From an uncultured bacterium (GTDB lineage: Bacteria > Patescibacteria > JAEDAM01 > Absconditabacterales > Absconditicoccaceae), in the NCBI GenBank assembly GCA_937950065.1, contig CALFEN010000162.1, positions 1 through 12,304 on the forward strand: a stretch of 12,304 nt of DNA. Reading direction: 5' to 3'. A model generated the notes under the pieces. The model was given only the letters and a program-made list of their open reading frames with translations, searched no databases and was not told the origin of the DNA. The first letter of the stretch is position 1, and each line of letters opens with the position of its first letter. The translations under genes and the position numbers were made by a program. This document shows, one piece after another, positions 1 to 8,733 of the stretch.

Positions 1-56
1 AAACTAGGTTTTAAACCTTCTATATTCCTTGTCTCTTCTTATTCTTATATCAATTC

Positions 57-91
57 AAAAATCCCGTTATATCTAAATATACGGGATTTTT
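57..91. terminator. Bidirectional intrinsic terminator hairpin upstream of tRNA-His
   Basis: An 11-bp perfect stem (57-67 pairs with 81-91) encloses a 13-nt loop. It has a G/C core (TCCCG/CGGGA) flanked by an A run on the left and a T run on the right, so it can act as a terminator in both directions. It separates whatever lies left of the window from the tRNA gene. The bases before it (1-56) hold no gene that I can support. Confidence 0.75.
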
Positions 92-105
92 AGTTTAAAT
101 TAATA

Positions 106-133
106 TTGATTTTTAATTAAAAATATTTATTAT
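106..133 (+). promoter_or_regulatory. Putative promoter of tRNA-His
   Basis: A TTGATT hexamer (106-111) and a TATTAT hexamer (128-133) are separated by 16 nt. They match the sigma-70 consensus at four and five of six positions. Transcription would start near 140, about 11 nt before the mature tRNA. The surroundings are very AT-rich, so chance matches are easy; the position relative to the tRNA is the main support. Confidence 0.4.
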
Positions 134-1751
134 TTAATACCTTATTATACGGCGGATGTAGCTCAGTTGGCAGAGCACTTGATTGTGACTCAAGGGGTCG
201 CGGGTTCAAATCCCGTCATTCGCCCCATTCCGTTAACTCGTTATTTTGAAGAATATTAAAAGGAGGAAAGAGTGCATACGTATGCACTCTTTTTTGATAT
301 ATGACAGAGTTCGCAACGATATTAAAAATTAATGAAAAAAGGTGCGAACTTTTTTTATTTTTCTTATAATCATTTAGTACTTTTTCGTATTTTCAGAGGA
401 TTTCTATAAACTCAACAGCCTTCTTTCATGCCTTAATATATTTTTTGTTATCTTTATGGGGAGATAATCTTTCGTTGTATAAATTTATTTGCTCGTTTAA
501 TAGGCTTGAAGACTCCTCAAATATGTCTTTTGTTATCTGGTCGTTGATAAAATTTGTAGTAAGGACTGATAACTTATTTTTTAAATCTTCTATTTTTGCT
601 TTTATATCCAAAATATTGAGATTTTTATTTTTAGATTCTTGACTCATCTCTTCGTTTATATAATCTATCATCTTGTTTCTTATATTTTTACTTGGGATTA
701 TTTTACTTATTATTTCATACAGATTGTCTGCTATATCGTCTAAATGAGTATATTTCTCTGTGCACTTTACTGGAAATCTATTGTTTATATGTCTGGAACA
801 GCAAAGATATTTAATTCCTTTTTTATCATCTCTTCTCATAGTTCTTCAGCATATACAGTGAAATATTATAGGATAAGCTGCTTTTCATGTGATGGCTCAT
901 TTGTATCTTAGTTTATCTCATCTTAACTTTTGGCATTTGTCATACAATTCTTTTGAAATTATAGGTGTTATATAATTTACTTCATATGTTTCGGTATATG
1001 TTCATGGTTTGTCATATCACCAAATCAAATATTCTTCAGGTCATAATTTCCATGTCTTGGTATAATATCAAGCGTATATACTGTTCATAATCATATGGTT
1101 TACTCTTTTCCGAGTAAATCTTTTTATTTTATATTTTTTCTGCACTAATTTTGCAAGTTCTCTGTATCAATAACTCCCTGATGAATATTGTTCAAAAACA
1201 AATTTGACTATATGCGATTTGTCTTCATCTGGAACTAATTTTCATTTTATATATGAAAATCCAAAAGGAGTTGTTCATCATATAGAGCCTCATGACTGTA
1301 GTTTTGCTCTCATTCATAATTTGGTACGAAAACTTAGTTGTTCAGAATAGTATATTGATTCAGACTGTGAAATCCTGATCATATGCTTGGCAACTATACT
1401 ATTGATGATAGGTTCTGCAATAGATATGACCTGTAGATTATTGTTTTTGATAAGTTCCTCTAGAGAAAGATAGTCTCAAGCATTCCTGCTTATACGATCC
1501 CATTTTGCAACAACTAATCAAGTGATATCTTTATCTTTTTTTATGTCTTTTAGCATTTGATGAAATATTGGTCTTTTTCATTTGAATGCACTGTGTTTTT
1601 CTTCGTATATCTGTTTAATTTCATAACCATGCATCGCTGCATACTCTTTTATTTGCTGTACCTGCATTGGTATTGATAGATTTTTTTGTGCCTGTTCATA
1701 ACTACTCACGCGAGCATATCAGACTACATACTTGATTTCTTTTTCTTCCAT
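117..1751 (-). CDS. Large serine recombinase (resolvase/invertase family), C-terminus read antisense through tRNA-His
   Basis: Site-specific DNA recombinase that would cut and rejoin att sites through a covalent 5'-phosphoserine. With UGA as Gly the frame gives 544 codons from ATG 1751 to TAA 117. The resolvase domain opens with GYARVSSYEQ (nucleophile Ser16, Arg14) and has AKWDRISRN (Asp85, Arg86, Arg89). A Recombinase domain follows (about 160-290), then a zinc ribbon (CIC near 299, CC at 317-318, Cys near 331), then a lysine/glutamate-rich coiled coil (about 375-430). In-frame UGA lies at residue 442 (426-428) and again at 393-395. After about residue 507 the frame is simply the antisense of tRNA-His. 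A fragment of 137 codons at 426-839 is part of this gene, not a separate one. A promoter lies at 1791-1818. The catalytic assignment is firm; the true C-terminus is uncertain. Confidence 0.88.
151..227 (+). tRNA. tRNA-His (anticodon GTG), with encoded G-1 and CCA
   Basis: This is a full cloverleaf. The acceptor stem is GCGGATG with CATTCGC, the D arm is GCTC/GAGC, the anticodon stem is CTTGA/TCAAG around the loop TTGTGAC (anticodon GTG), and the T arm is GCGGG/CCCGT around TTCAAAT. An extra G at 151 pairs with a C at position 73, which is the identity element of bacterial tRNA-His read by HisRS. CCA is encoded at 225-227. The gene lies against the 3' end of a convergent serine recombinase frame and is a candidate integration target. 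Confidence 0.97.
196..240. other. Possible left attachment region of an integrated element, at the 3' end of tRNA-His
   Basis: This is inferred from context only. Two recombinase genes lie directly beside the 3' half of the tRNA, and tRNA 3' ends are common integration targets. No second copy of the T-arm or acceptor 3' sequence is visible in the rest of the window, so the partner site would lie outside it. The exact core cannot be defined from one end. Confidence 0.3.
267..296 (+). terminator. Intrinsic terminator downstream of tRNA-His
   Basis: A 26-base perfect palindrome (267-292, core GAGTGCATACGTATGCACTC) begins about 40 nt after the tRNA and runs into six T residues (290-295). As RNA it folds into an 11-bp stem with a 4-nt loop followed by a U tract, so it should stop transcription on the plus strand. 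It also lies inside the 3' part of the convergent serine recombinase frame, where it encodes part of the C-terminal residues. Confidence 0.8.
308..357 (+). terminator. Second terminator-like hairpin behind tRNA-His
   Basis: AGTTCGCA (308-315) pairs with TGCGAACT (343-350) and is followed by six T residues. The 27-nt loop is long for an intrinsic terminator. It could be a back-up terminator for the tRNA transcript or the 3' end of a short RNA from the 296-350 interval. It too overlaps the recombinase frame on the other strand. Confidence 0.4.
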
Positions 1752-1790
1752 TTTATATTATATTAAAATTATAAAAAACTAATTTTTTTG

Positions 1791-1818
1791 ATTATAGGTA
1801 ACTATCACTTGATATCAA
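1791..1818 (-). promoter_or_regulatory. Sigma-70-type promoter of the serine recombinase
   Basis: On the minus strand, TTGATA (1813-1818) and TATAAT (1791-1796) are separated by 16 nt, close to consensus. The start would fall near 1784, leaving a leader of about 33 nt before ATG 1751. The -35 box is embedded in a 10-bp palindrome, TTGATATCAA (1809-1818), which could also be an operator. The promoter overlaps nothing of the tyrosine recombinase, which stops at 1824. Confidence 0.6.
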
Positions 1819-1823
1819 TAATT

Positions 1824-2414
1824 TTATAAATCCAGTTTCAGCATAGCTTTTTCCACTTCATCATAAGTTATTCAAAGGTATCTCTTGGTTACAGCAAGAT
1901 TACTATGATTTAGTTTCAGTTGGATAATTTCCAAAGGTATTCATTGCATTCTTGCCTGATATCACCATGTTTTTCTGAGTGTGTGTCATCCGTAGCTTCA
2001 TTTGAGTCAGATGCTATGACAGATTTCATTTATCATTTTCCATGCTACTCATCTTCAGAGATTATATTTTCACAAAGGAAATCTCTTGCTATGAAAAAAT
2101 ATATAATTGTCCTGATTCTCTATAACACTTTCATAAGTTGAAGCATATAGCTTTAGAGTCTCTTTTACTTTTGGAGTAATAGCTATTTTGTTATTCTTCC
2201 CTGTTTTTTGTTCTTTGAGAGTAAAAAATTCATAGATTTCATTATTCACATTGAATAAATCACTGACTTTGATACTGAGCAAGTCGCTGATTCTGAGAGC
2301 TGAGTTTATTCATAATTCAAACATTAGTAAATCCCTTATTCTGTTTTCTCATCTCAGCATATTTTTGATTTGGGATATTTTTTTTGGATCTCTGATAGGT
2401 TCTACAAATTCCAT
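1824..2414 (-). CDS. Short tyrosine recombinase (phage integrase family, catalytic domain only)
   Basis: 196 residues from ATG 2414 to TAA 1824, read with UGA as Gly. It carries the full tyrosine recombinase set: Arg41 in NSALRISDLL, Lys70 or Lys73 in EQKTGK, His144 and Arg147 in GGHTLRKTW, His170 in LNHSNLAVTKRYLG, and nucleophile Tyr179. The usual N-terminal SAM-like core-binding domain (about 100 residues) is missing; the protein starts near the catalytic fold, so it is a compact version. It has its own likely promoter (2456-2461) and lies between the terminator of the restriction operon and the serine recombinase. It could act on a local inversion or excision site, or on hsdS recombination as similar enzymes do near some type I loci. 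No inverted hsdS copy is visible here, so the target is unknown. Confidence 0.9.
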
Positions 2415-2455
2415 GATATATTGAACATAATATAGTAAAAAACGATATATATTCA

Positions 2456-2464
2456 ATTATAGCA
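2456..2464 (-). promoter_or_regulatory. Extended -10 promoter of the tyrosine recombinase
   Basis: On the minus strand the sequence reads TGCTATAAT, a perfect extended -10 element (TGnTATAAT). Only a weak -35 (TTGCAA, 15-nt spacing) precedes it. The start would be near 2449, with a leader of about 35 nt to ATG 2414. It lies just downstream of the terminator that ends the restriction operon, which suits a separate transcription unit. Confidence 0.5.
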
Positions 2465-2484
2465 ATTTAAAAATATTTGCAATA

Positions 2485-2514
2485 TACAAAAAGCATAGTG
2501 CTGAACTATGCTTT
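2485..2514 (-). terminator. Intrinsic terminator of the restriction-modification operon
   Basis: A 10-bp perfect stem (AAAGCATAGT, 2490-2499, with ACTATGCTTT, 2505-2514) has a 5-nt loop. On the minus strand it runs into five T residues (2488-2492). It lies 35 nt after the last stop codon of the operon. A weaker hairpin (AACACA/TGTGTT, 2527-2546) lies between that stop codon and this terminator. Confidence 0.8.
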
Positions 2515-2548
2515 CGTATTTTTGTGAACACAATAGTTACTGTGTTAA

Positions 2549-3265
2549 CTAAAAATTGAGATTATTATTTTTCAAATATAAAATATGTTTTTGGGATTCA
2601 CTATCCAGAGTATTCAAAAGATTCCAAAATTTGGGTCAGTGATTTTTGTGTTTTATATGACAAAGTTCGTGCAGGATAATATGTCTTATGATATTAATAG
2701 GGAATTGTACAATCCTGTAATTAAAATAGATATCTTTTCATCTGCACTGTCAGTATTTGGATTTGTAATCTTTTATTATCACTCTATTCACATCAAAGTC
2801 ATATTTTTTTATGAGATTTCCTGCTTCTTTTGAAATCACTTCCAGAGCCTTGTTTTTGTACCAGACATTTAGTTCAAATCTGATGACATCTTTTTGCAAA
2901 ATTTCAGGGATATCTTTGTTTATGTAGCAAATAAATCTTGATTGATTGAATATTACTTTATTGTTTTTTTCATCAGTTTTTATGATTTTTAGCCTGTAAG
3001 TTTTTCATTTATACATAAATCATTCTCCACTTACATATTCTTTCTTGTTTTGATTTTTTGTCTTTTGGATAAGCCAATTATCGTATATCCAGTTTTGTCT
3101 TTTGTCTATAAATTTTTGTAATAAAGAATTATTTATTCATACAGGAATTCTTACAGTCAATCCGTTTTCTGCAACTCTAAAAGATAAGCTCTTTTTTCTT
3201 CTGGAACTTGTTGATATTGTTATAGGGATTTTTTCATTATTGATGATTAGAGTTTTATCTTGCAT
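2549..3265 (-). CDS. YgjP-like zinc metallopeptidase (WLM/DUF45, M48-like) of a type I R-M operon
   Basis: 238 residues from ATG 3265 to TAG 2549, with UGA as Gly. Near the C-terminus it has the zinc motif HELCHIKHKNHGPKFW: His199, Glu200 (catalytic) and His203, with His209 a few residues on. Before it stands the family block SKYGQCRGKDIYFNYRIVQF (about 168-187). The N-terminal half is beta-rich (ITISTSSRRKKSLSFRV) as in YgjP/DUF45 proteins, and the length is typical. There is no signal peptide or membrane segment, so it is cytoplasmic. It overlaps the 3' end of hsdR by 11 bp, which suggests translational coupling. YgjP genes are recurrent partners of hsdR in type I loci. The substrate is not known; turnover of the restriction subunit is one possibility and is only inference. 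Confidence 0.9.
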
Positions 3266-6200
3266 AATTAAGTTTAACGATTTCTAAAAGTTCATTAGTT
3301 TTGATTTCCAGTTGTTCCTTGTTTTCAAATCATAATTTATAAAGCTCTCTTTTCAGATATTTTGAAATGTCTTTGATAGCAGATTCTTTGTCTATCCAGT
3401 CGCTTACACATAATTTTTGCAGTTCGTCAGAAATCTCTTTTACAACTTCCTTATCATCGCAATTTATATCTCTCAAAAATGTATAAATCGCATATTCTCA
3501 ATTCTTCATTGATAAATCTTTTTTTTCATTTTCTGTTTCAATGATTTTATCCCTGATTTTGTAATATTCTTCAAGTTCTTGCTTAATAGAGATTACTCAA
3601 TCTTTTACCTGCTTAATTATTTCATTCAATTTTTCAGATAATGATTTGAACAAGACAGGATTTTCATTTCATATATTTATGTTTATTATATTTTTTAGTT
3701 GGGCTCTCAACTCTGATGCCTGTCATTTTTCTGTTCAGATTTGTTTTAGTCTGTTTTTGAAATCAATATCCAAAATATCAACCTCGCTTACTATGATTTT
3801 AACACCAAAACTTCTGACATATTCATCAATAAGTTTTTTTACTTTGGCTCAGGCTTCTTCCAGAGCATAGCTTTCTTTCGCTTCTCTAAATCTTTCTTTG
3901 ACAGCAAATGCAATCTGAGTCAAAAGTCTGATATCTTTTCAGTATTTGTCTATCAAATCATTGTTCGGCAAAAGTTCATCCAAAGTTTCATTAAAAGACT
4001 TTAGTTTGTCTTTGAATTTTGCTCTTAATTTTTCATCTTCAAAAACCTGTAGATAATCTTCTAGACTATTGTTATCTGTTAGATAACTTGAATGAAAAAA
4101 GTCTTTTATATCTTCCAGCTTTTCTTCAAGAATAGAAATATCTTTGTTTTGATCTATCATAATTTCGTCCTGTGAAATATCGTTGTTGTCAAACATTTCC
4201 AGTGCTTTGGTAAGATATCATCATATTCATGCATAATCAACCACCAGTCAGTAAGTTTTTTTAAATTTCTGTCAGTCCATATCAAGTGTGCAGTTTCTAT
4301 TGGTTCTAGCGATAGCCTGAAGCAATGTATGCTCCTGAAGCAAAGCATCCAAATACATCACCTGCACAATCGGAGAGTCAAATCATGTCAAAAGTTTATC
4401 TTTGACTATAAGCAGTTGAATAGGATTTTGAGGGTCGTGGAAGGTTCAGTTTTTGCCGACATATCAGTCTTCCTGTTCTTTTGTTAGGTGGAATTTCTTC
4501 ATTTCTTCGGAGTCGTTGTTGTCTCAGCTTATCACGACTAAAGTCTGTATATCGCTCAATTCATCAAAGAACTTTTTGTATTTGATACAGTTTTCTCTGG
4601 AAGTGGTTACTATCATTCATTTGTATCAGTTTGGAGCTATTTTTTCTTTAAAATGTTTTATTATATCTTTGACTATGGCTTTGATTCTTTCGGGGGTTTC
4701 CATCAGGTCTTTTTTGGTTCAGTATTTGGCTCTGATTAGTTTTTTTTCTTCATCGCTAAATCACGCAAACAAAAAATTGAATTCATCTTCAAAGTTTCAT
4801 ATATCAAGTTCCTGAGTCGCATATCTGAGTTCGTATTTGATCGGCACGGTAGCTCCATCAGCGACAGCATCAGAAATCTTGTAAGTATCGATATAACTAC
4901 CAAAAACTTTTTTAGTATTTTGGAGACTGGATTTTTCTATCGGAGTTCATGTGAATGCAATAAAAAAAGCGTTTGGGAGGGCTTTCCTCATATTGCCAGC
5001 AAATCAAAGTTTTCATTTTTGGTTGAGTCAAAGTCAATACTGTGTTCTGTGAGCTTCATCCACGCAAACAATAATATCATCTCTATCGCTCAACAATGGA
5101 TATTCTTCATCTGACTGAAAAGACTGTATTGTCGTGATTATGGTTTTTCATTGGGAGTTTTTGAGTTCATTCATCAATTGTTGGGTTTTGCTTGTTCATT
5201 TTCCGTTGATGTGTATAGGATTCTCAAATCATGCGTTGGTGAAAGTTCAGGATATTTGTCAGTCAAGATTATTTCTGTCTGTGATAATGACAATGGTCGG
5301 ATTGTTTAACTGGGAAATTCTTTTGAGTTTCAACGCTGTAAAAAGCATAGTCAATGATTTTCAGCTTCACTGTGTATGCCAAATTACTCAACCGTTTTCA
5401 TCTCTCTTGATAACTCTTTCAGCGATTTTTCTCACAGCTTGGAATTGCTGATACCTACAGATTTTTTTGATTAACTTTTGGTTTTCAAATTCAAAAACTG
5501 TGAAATTTTGTAATAAATCCAAAATATTGTCTTTATCAAAAATACTGAATAAAGCCAAATCTTGCGGAGTTGGAGAATCAATATTTTTTATTTTTTCAAT
5601 AGATTGCTCTTTGGTTTCGTAAGGGTAAAAAGTTTTCCATTGCTGGAAATACTGAATCGGCGTATTGGTTGTTCCATACAAAAGTCCGCTACTTCCTGCA
5701 CAAGAAATATTTATATTGCTGTACCAAAAAAGTCTTGGGATTTCGTTGTGGTATCTTTGGATTTGCTCAATTCATTTTTTGAGAGCGTTTTCCACGGTCG
5801 GAGCTTTGCATTCTATCACTCAAATCGGGATTCAGTTGATAAAGACTACAATATCAGGTATGTTTTTTTCATAGATTCAAATTTTTTCCTTGAGTCTGAC
5901 TTTAAATTGATTGATGACTTTGAAAGTGTTGTTTTGTGGATTTTGGAAATCAAAAATTTTTACAGTTTGATTTTTCTTTCAGTTTCACAAATCTTGAGGC
6001 AGAGAAATTCATTTGACGAAATCAGTCAAAAAATCTTGATTGATTTTGAGAGTTTCAGTTTCTTTGGGAGTAGTCAAAATCTTCAAAACTTTGGAAAGAT
6101 TGCTGGAGTCAATCCACGGATTAAGCCTCTGGATACTAGCAAGGAAATCATCTTCCAAAATCACGGTGGAAATATCCCTGTTTAGGGAGCATCAGTCAAT

Positions 6201-6284
6201 GTAAGTATAGCCGAGCTGCTGCAAAATCTGGATAGCAGGAAGCTCGGACTGGAGATACTCGGAGGAAAAGGTATTTGAGGACAT
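3255..6284 (-). CDS. hsdR: Type I restriction enzyme, R subunit (nuclease and DNA translocase)
   Basis: 1009 residues from ATG 6284 to TAA 3255 once UGA is read as Gly; normal HsdR length. The N-terminal PD-(D/E)xK nuclease shows [18 protein letters not shown] (Asp144, Glu158, Lys160). The SF2 translocase follows, with Walker A QGSGKS (306-310, both glycines UGA), motif Ia [16 protein letters not shown] box 409-412, motif III FTGTP, motif V DKLLTGFDSP and motif [11 protein letters not shown] helical C-terminal domain rich in Lys and Glu (about 720-1009) should contact HsdM. HsdR cuts unmodified DNA after ATP-driven translocation when bound to HsdM2S. No CGA or CGG codon was found in the frame. 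It starts 43 nt after the PIN gene and overlaps the YgjP gene by 11 bp. The leader before ATG has no Shine-Dalgarno sequence. Confidence 0.97.
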
Positions 6285-6327
6285 AAGTTGTTTTTACTTT
6301 AATAAAAATTTAATACAATCAATGTTT

Positions 6328-7380
6328 TTATTTATTTCTATATCTTTCTTCTATTTTGTTATTTAGATCATATTCAATATTTACAGTATCATGGTCATAA
6401 ATTAAATTATCATAATCAATTTCATATTTTTCTTTTTTAATATTGTAAATAATATCTCAATATAGATATTCAAAAATTTCATCGCAATAAAGAGTAAATC
6501 AATCAACATATACTTCAAATCCTATATCAAATGACATTGTAAAAGAAAACACAATTCTTTCGTCATTTTTCTCAGTAATGAATATATCATATACCTCATT
6601 TAATTCTGGTCATCTGAATAATTCTATGTCTTCTATATCATAACGATAAGAATTTTTAATAAATTGAGATAGGTCTCTTGAAGAATAGCTGCTAAGTGAT
6701 TGTATAGCTTCTTCTTCAGGAAAGATTTCTAATATTTTGTCTTTATCCAAGATAGGAGCATATTTTTTAGAATAATCTTCTAAAAATCTCTTCAATGGAT
6801 CATTTCAAGAATAATATTTCACATCTCAACCAATTCAGTCAATGTCTCCTTGTAGGTAGTTTAAAAGGATTCAGTCTTTTCAAAAATCTTTAACATTATT
6901 AGTTATGAATACAAAATTTTCATTTGTTTCTTTCAATATATCTAAAAATGTAAGCCAAATAACAGTATCTTTGAATTCTTCTTTCTCGTGGCAAGGATGT
7001 ATTTTATGAATAGTTCTTTTCAGACATTCATCAAACCGTTCTTGTCTTGTGGGCAAAGTCTTAATAAAAAATAGTTTTTTTATATGCCTATTATTGAAAT
7101 GCGTTATTAAGTCATCGCTTATAATATCTTGTAAATTCAACTTCTTTCAAAAATCTAGATTTGATAATCCCTTAATATTTTCTTTTAATTCAGATACTTT
7201 GTTATTAATATCAGTCTTATAATTATTTTTAAGTTCTTCTAGTACAACATTTGAAGTATATGCTTTTGTTTTAGTATTTTCTAAATAAAATTTTAATGCC
7301 AAAAGTTCTGGAGTATCAAAGTTAAATATCCTTCATTGTAATACATTGGTATCTATGAAAACATTATAGAATTCGTTCAT
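6328..7380 (-). CDS. PIN-domain protein (DUF4935-like putative RNase) inside the type I R-M operon
   Basis: 350 residues from ATG 7380 to TAA 6328, with UGA as Gly. The N-terminal 170 residues look like a PIN nuclease. The strand VFIDTNVL gives Asp10, VVLEELKNNY gives Glu48/49, FKDTVIWLTFLDIL gives Asp138, and FVFITNNVKDF gives Asn161/Asp165. These match the acidic metal-binding set and spacing of the DUF4935 type of PIN domain. The remaining 180 residues are acidic and unrecognised, with no membrane segment. PIN domains are Mg-dependent RNases and often toxins. The gene follows hsdS by 15 nt and precedes hsdR by 43 nt, so it is co-expressed with them, and no antitoxin-like gene adjoins it. 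One CGG codon (7036-7038) is present. The RNase role is known for the fold; its role in phage defence here is inference. Confidence 0.82.
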
Positions 7381-7395
7381 TATTCTTTTAATTTT

Positions 7396-8691
7396 TTAAA
7401 ACTTAACTCTGATTTCCCCAGTCAGTAGCTTCTGCATAAGTCCGTGCTTAAGACGGAGTAAACTATTTTTATAGTTTTGCTCTCTCTCAATGTCCGCATC
7501 CACAGCCCCCAAAATCTCAGCGATTTTTTGCTGTTCTGGCAATGGAGGTAAGCAAAATTCTATATTTCAAAAATCTTTTGTAGTAAAACTTGCTTGATTT
7601 ACAGCAGGTTTGGTAATGTTTTGTATTTCTTTATAATATTTAGTTGTTTGAGTGAAATATAGAAAATAATTGTTTAATATTTTTCAGTTAACCTTCAGTC
7701 TTAAAAGGTTTGTTGTATAAATGTAATTATCTCAATCAGATTTAAAAATGGCTGTCTTTCATATTTGAGCTATACTATTAATAAAATTTATTAATACATC
7801 TCAGTTTTCTAATTTGTAATTATCTATATTCACTCATTGTTTGTCATCTAAATACCGATATTTGATATCTGAAAAATCCATTTTATTATCAACTAAATTG
7901 TTTGAACGAATAACTCATATTCAAATATTGTAAGTATTTAATTGTCTTGATAATCAACTTTTCATTTGATTAATTATGTCAATAATTTTTACTACTTTCC
8001 ATTGTTTGGGCAGTTTACCGAGTTTGGGATGATTCACGAAGTCCGTGTGTCAGATTCACTCTGTCATCAGTTTATTTAGTAGTCATTTTTTGAGCTTCTT
8101 TTGGTGGGAGATTATCGCGTCCGTGTCGTCGATAAGTGCATCCACCGATGAAAGGATATCAGCTATTTTCTGCTGCTCAACGTGGGAAGTGGGACAAATT
8201 ATGGTAGCCTCTAACAGTTTTTTAAATTTCAATGCTAATCTTGTACTTCATTGTGAGAAATTCTTAATTTGATTTAAAATCAAAGGTCTATTAATAACAT
8301 AATTGAAAAATTCTATACAAAAAAAATTTTTAACATAAAAGACTCAATAAGCAGGACTAACTAATCATATCTTATAATCAACTAATCTATTGAAGACAAA
8401 AATTCAATCATCACTCATACTTCTATAAACAAAATCATCTTTTTTTATTATTTTATATCCTATATTATTTTTACTAGCAACTGATTTATTAAAATATTCA
8501 TTTTGTAAAAATATTCATTTCCTTGATGATGTTAATAACTGAAATTCATTATTTGTCATACTTCTTTCATCTCTTTCTATAATGATTTCGCCCAATTTCA
8601 AAATTTCCCAATCATTTGGGATTAGTCATAGTTTCGTGGATTTGTAGCCAGACGGTGTAGGTGTTGTCATAGTTTGTTGATTATAAGCCAT
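7396..8691 (-). CDS. hsdS: Type I restriction-modification specificity subunit S
   Basis: 431 residues from ATG 8691 to TAA 7396, with UGA as Gly. It has the two-half plan of HsdS: target-recognition domain 1 (about 20-165), a conserved helical spacer from Pro167 (VEQQKIADILSSVDALID), domain 2 (about 226-380) and a second helical spacer from Pro382 (PEQQKIAEILGAVDADIE). The two spacers are direct repeats of each other at the protein level, and their coiled coils set the distance between the two half-sites. HsdS directs HsdM and HsdR to an asymmetric bipartite sequence, which cannot be predicted from this reading. The second half ends MQKLLTGEIRVKF, a common HsdS ending. A 26-base palindrome ends 6 nt before the start codon. 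One in-frame CGG lies at residue 279 (7855-7857). There is a single hsdS in the window, with no silent partner cassette. Confidence 0.95.
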
Positions 8692-8697
8692 AAATTC

Positions 8698-8723
8698 TAA
8701 TTACCCCGAATTCGGGGTAATTA
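8698..8723 (-). promoter_or_regulatory. 26-base perfect palindrome (hairpin) just before hsdS
   Basis: Arms TAATTACCCCGAA and TTCGGGGTAATTA meet without a gap. As RNA this gives an 11-bp stem with an AAUU loop and four consecutive G-C pairs, very stable for such AT-rich surroundings. It lies in the 42-nt gap between the KilA-N gene and hsdS and ends 6 nt before the hsdS ATG. No U tract follows, so it is not a normal terminator. It could block ribosome entry, act as an RNA processing site, or be a protein-bound operator as DNA. No second copy is seen in the window. Confidence 0.7.
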
Positions 8724-8733
8724 AGAAATCCGT

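Noticed and set aside
1..93. Plus-strand open frame from the left edge to TAG at 91
   Set aside because: It runs through the terminator hairpin at 57-91 and has no recognisable protein features; openness over 30 codons is expected by chance.
261..331. AGGAGG at 261-266 followed by a 16-codon plus-strand ORF starting at 282
   Set aside because: The spacing of 15 nt is too long, the ORF overlaps the terminator palindrome, and no gene here uses a Shine-Dalgarno sequence.
426..839. Minus-strand frame of 137 codons as a separate gene
   Set aside because: It is in phase with the serine recombinase. It begins at Met305 right after the first cysteines of the zinc ribbon and ends at a UGA that is Gly in this code.
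4157..4348. Minus-strand frame of 63 codons in another phase within hsdR
   Set aside because: Out of phase with the continuous hsdR frame that carries motifs V and VI over the same bases.
5562..6185. Plus-strand open frame of 207 codons, plus many other plus-strand frames of 60-120 codons
   Set aside because: They lie wholly inside hsdR, hsdM, hsdS and the other minus-strand genes, are rich in Phe, Ser and Leu as expected of antisense of AT-rich coding DNA, and show no domain motifs.
7396..8691. Repeated spacer segments of hsdS as evidence of a phase-variable invertible cassette
   Set aside because: The two spacers are direct, diverged repeats typical of every two-domain HsdS; there is no second hsdS or inverted copy in the window.
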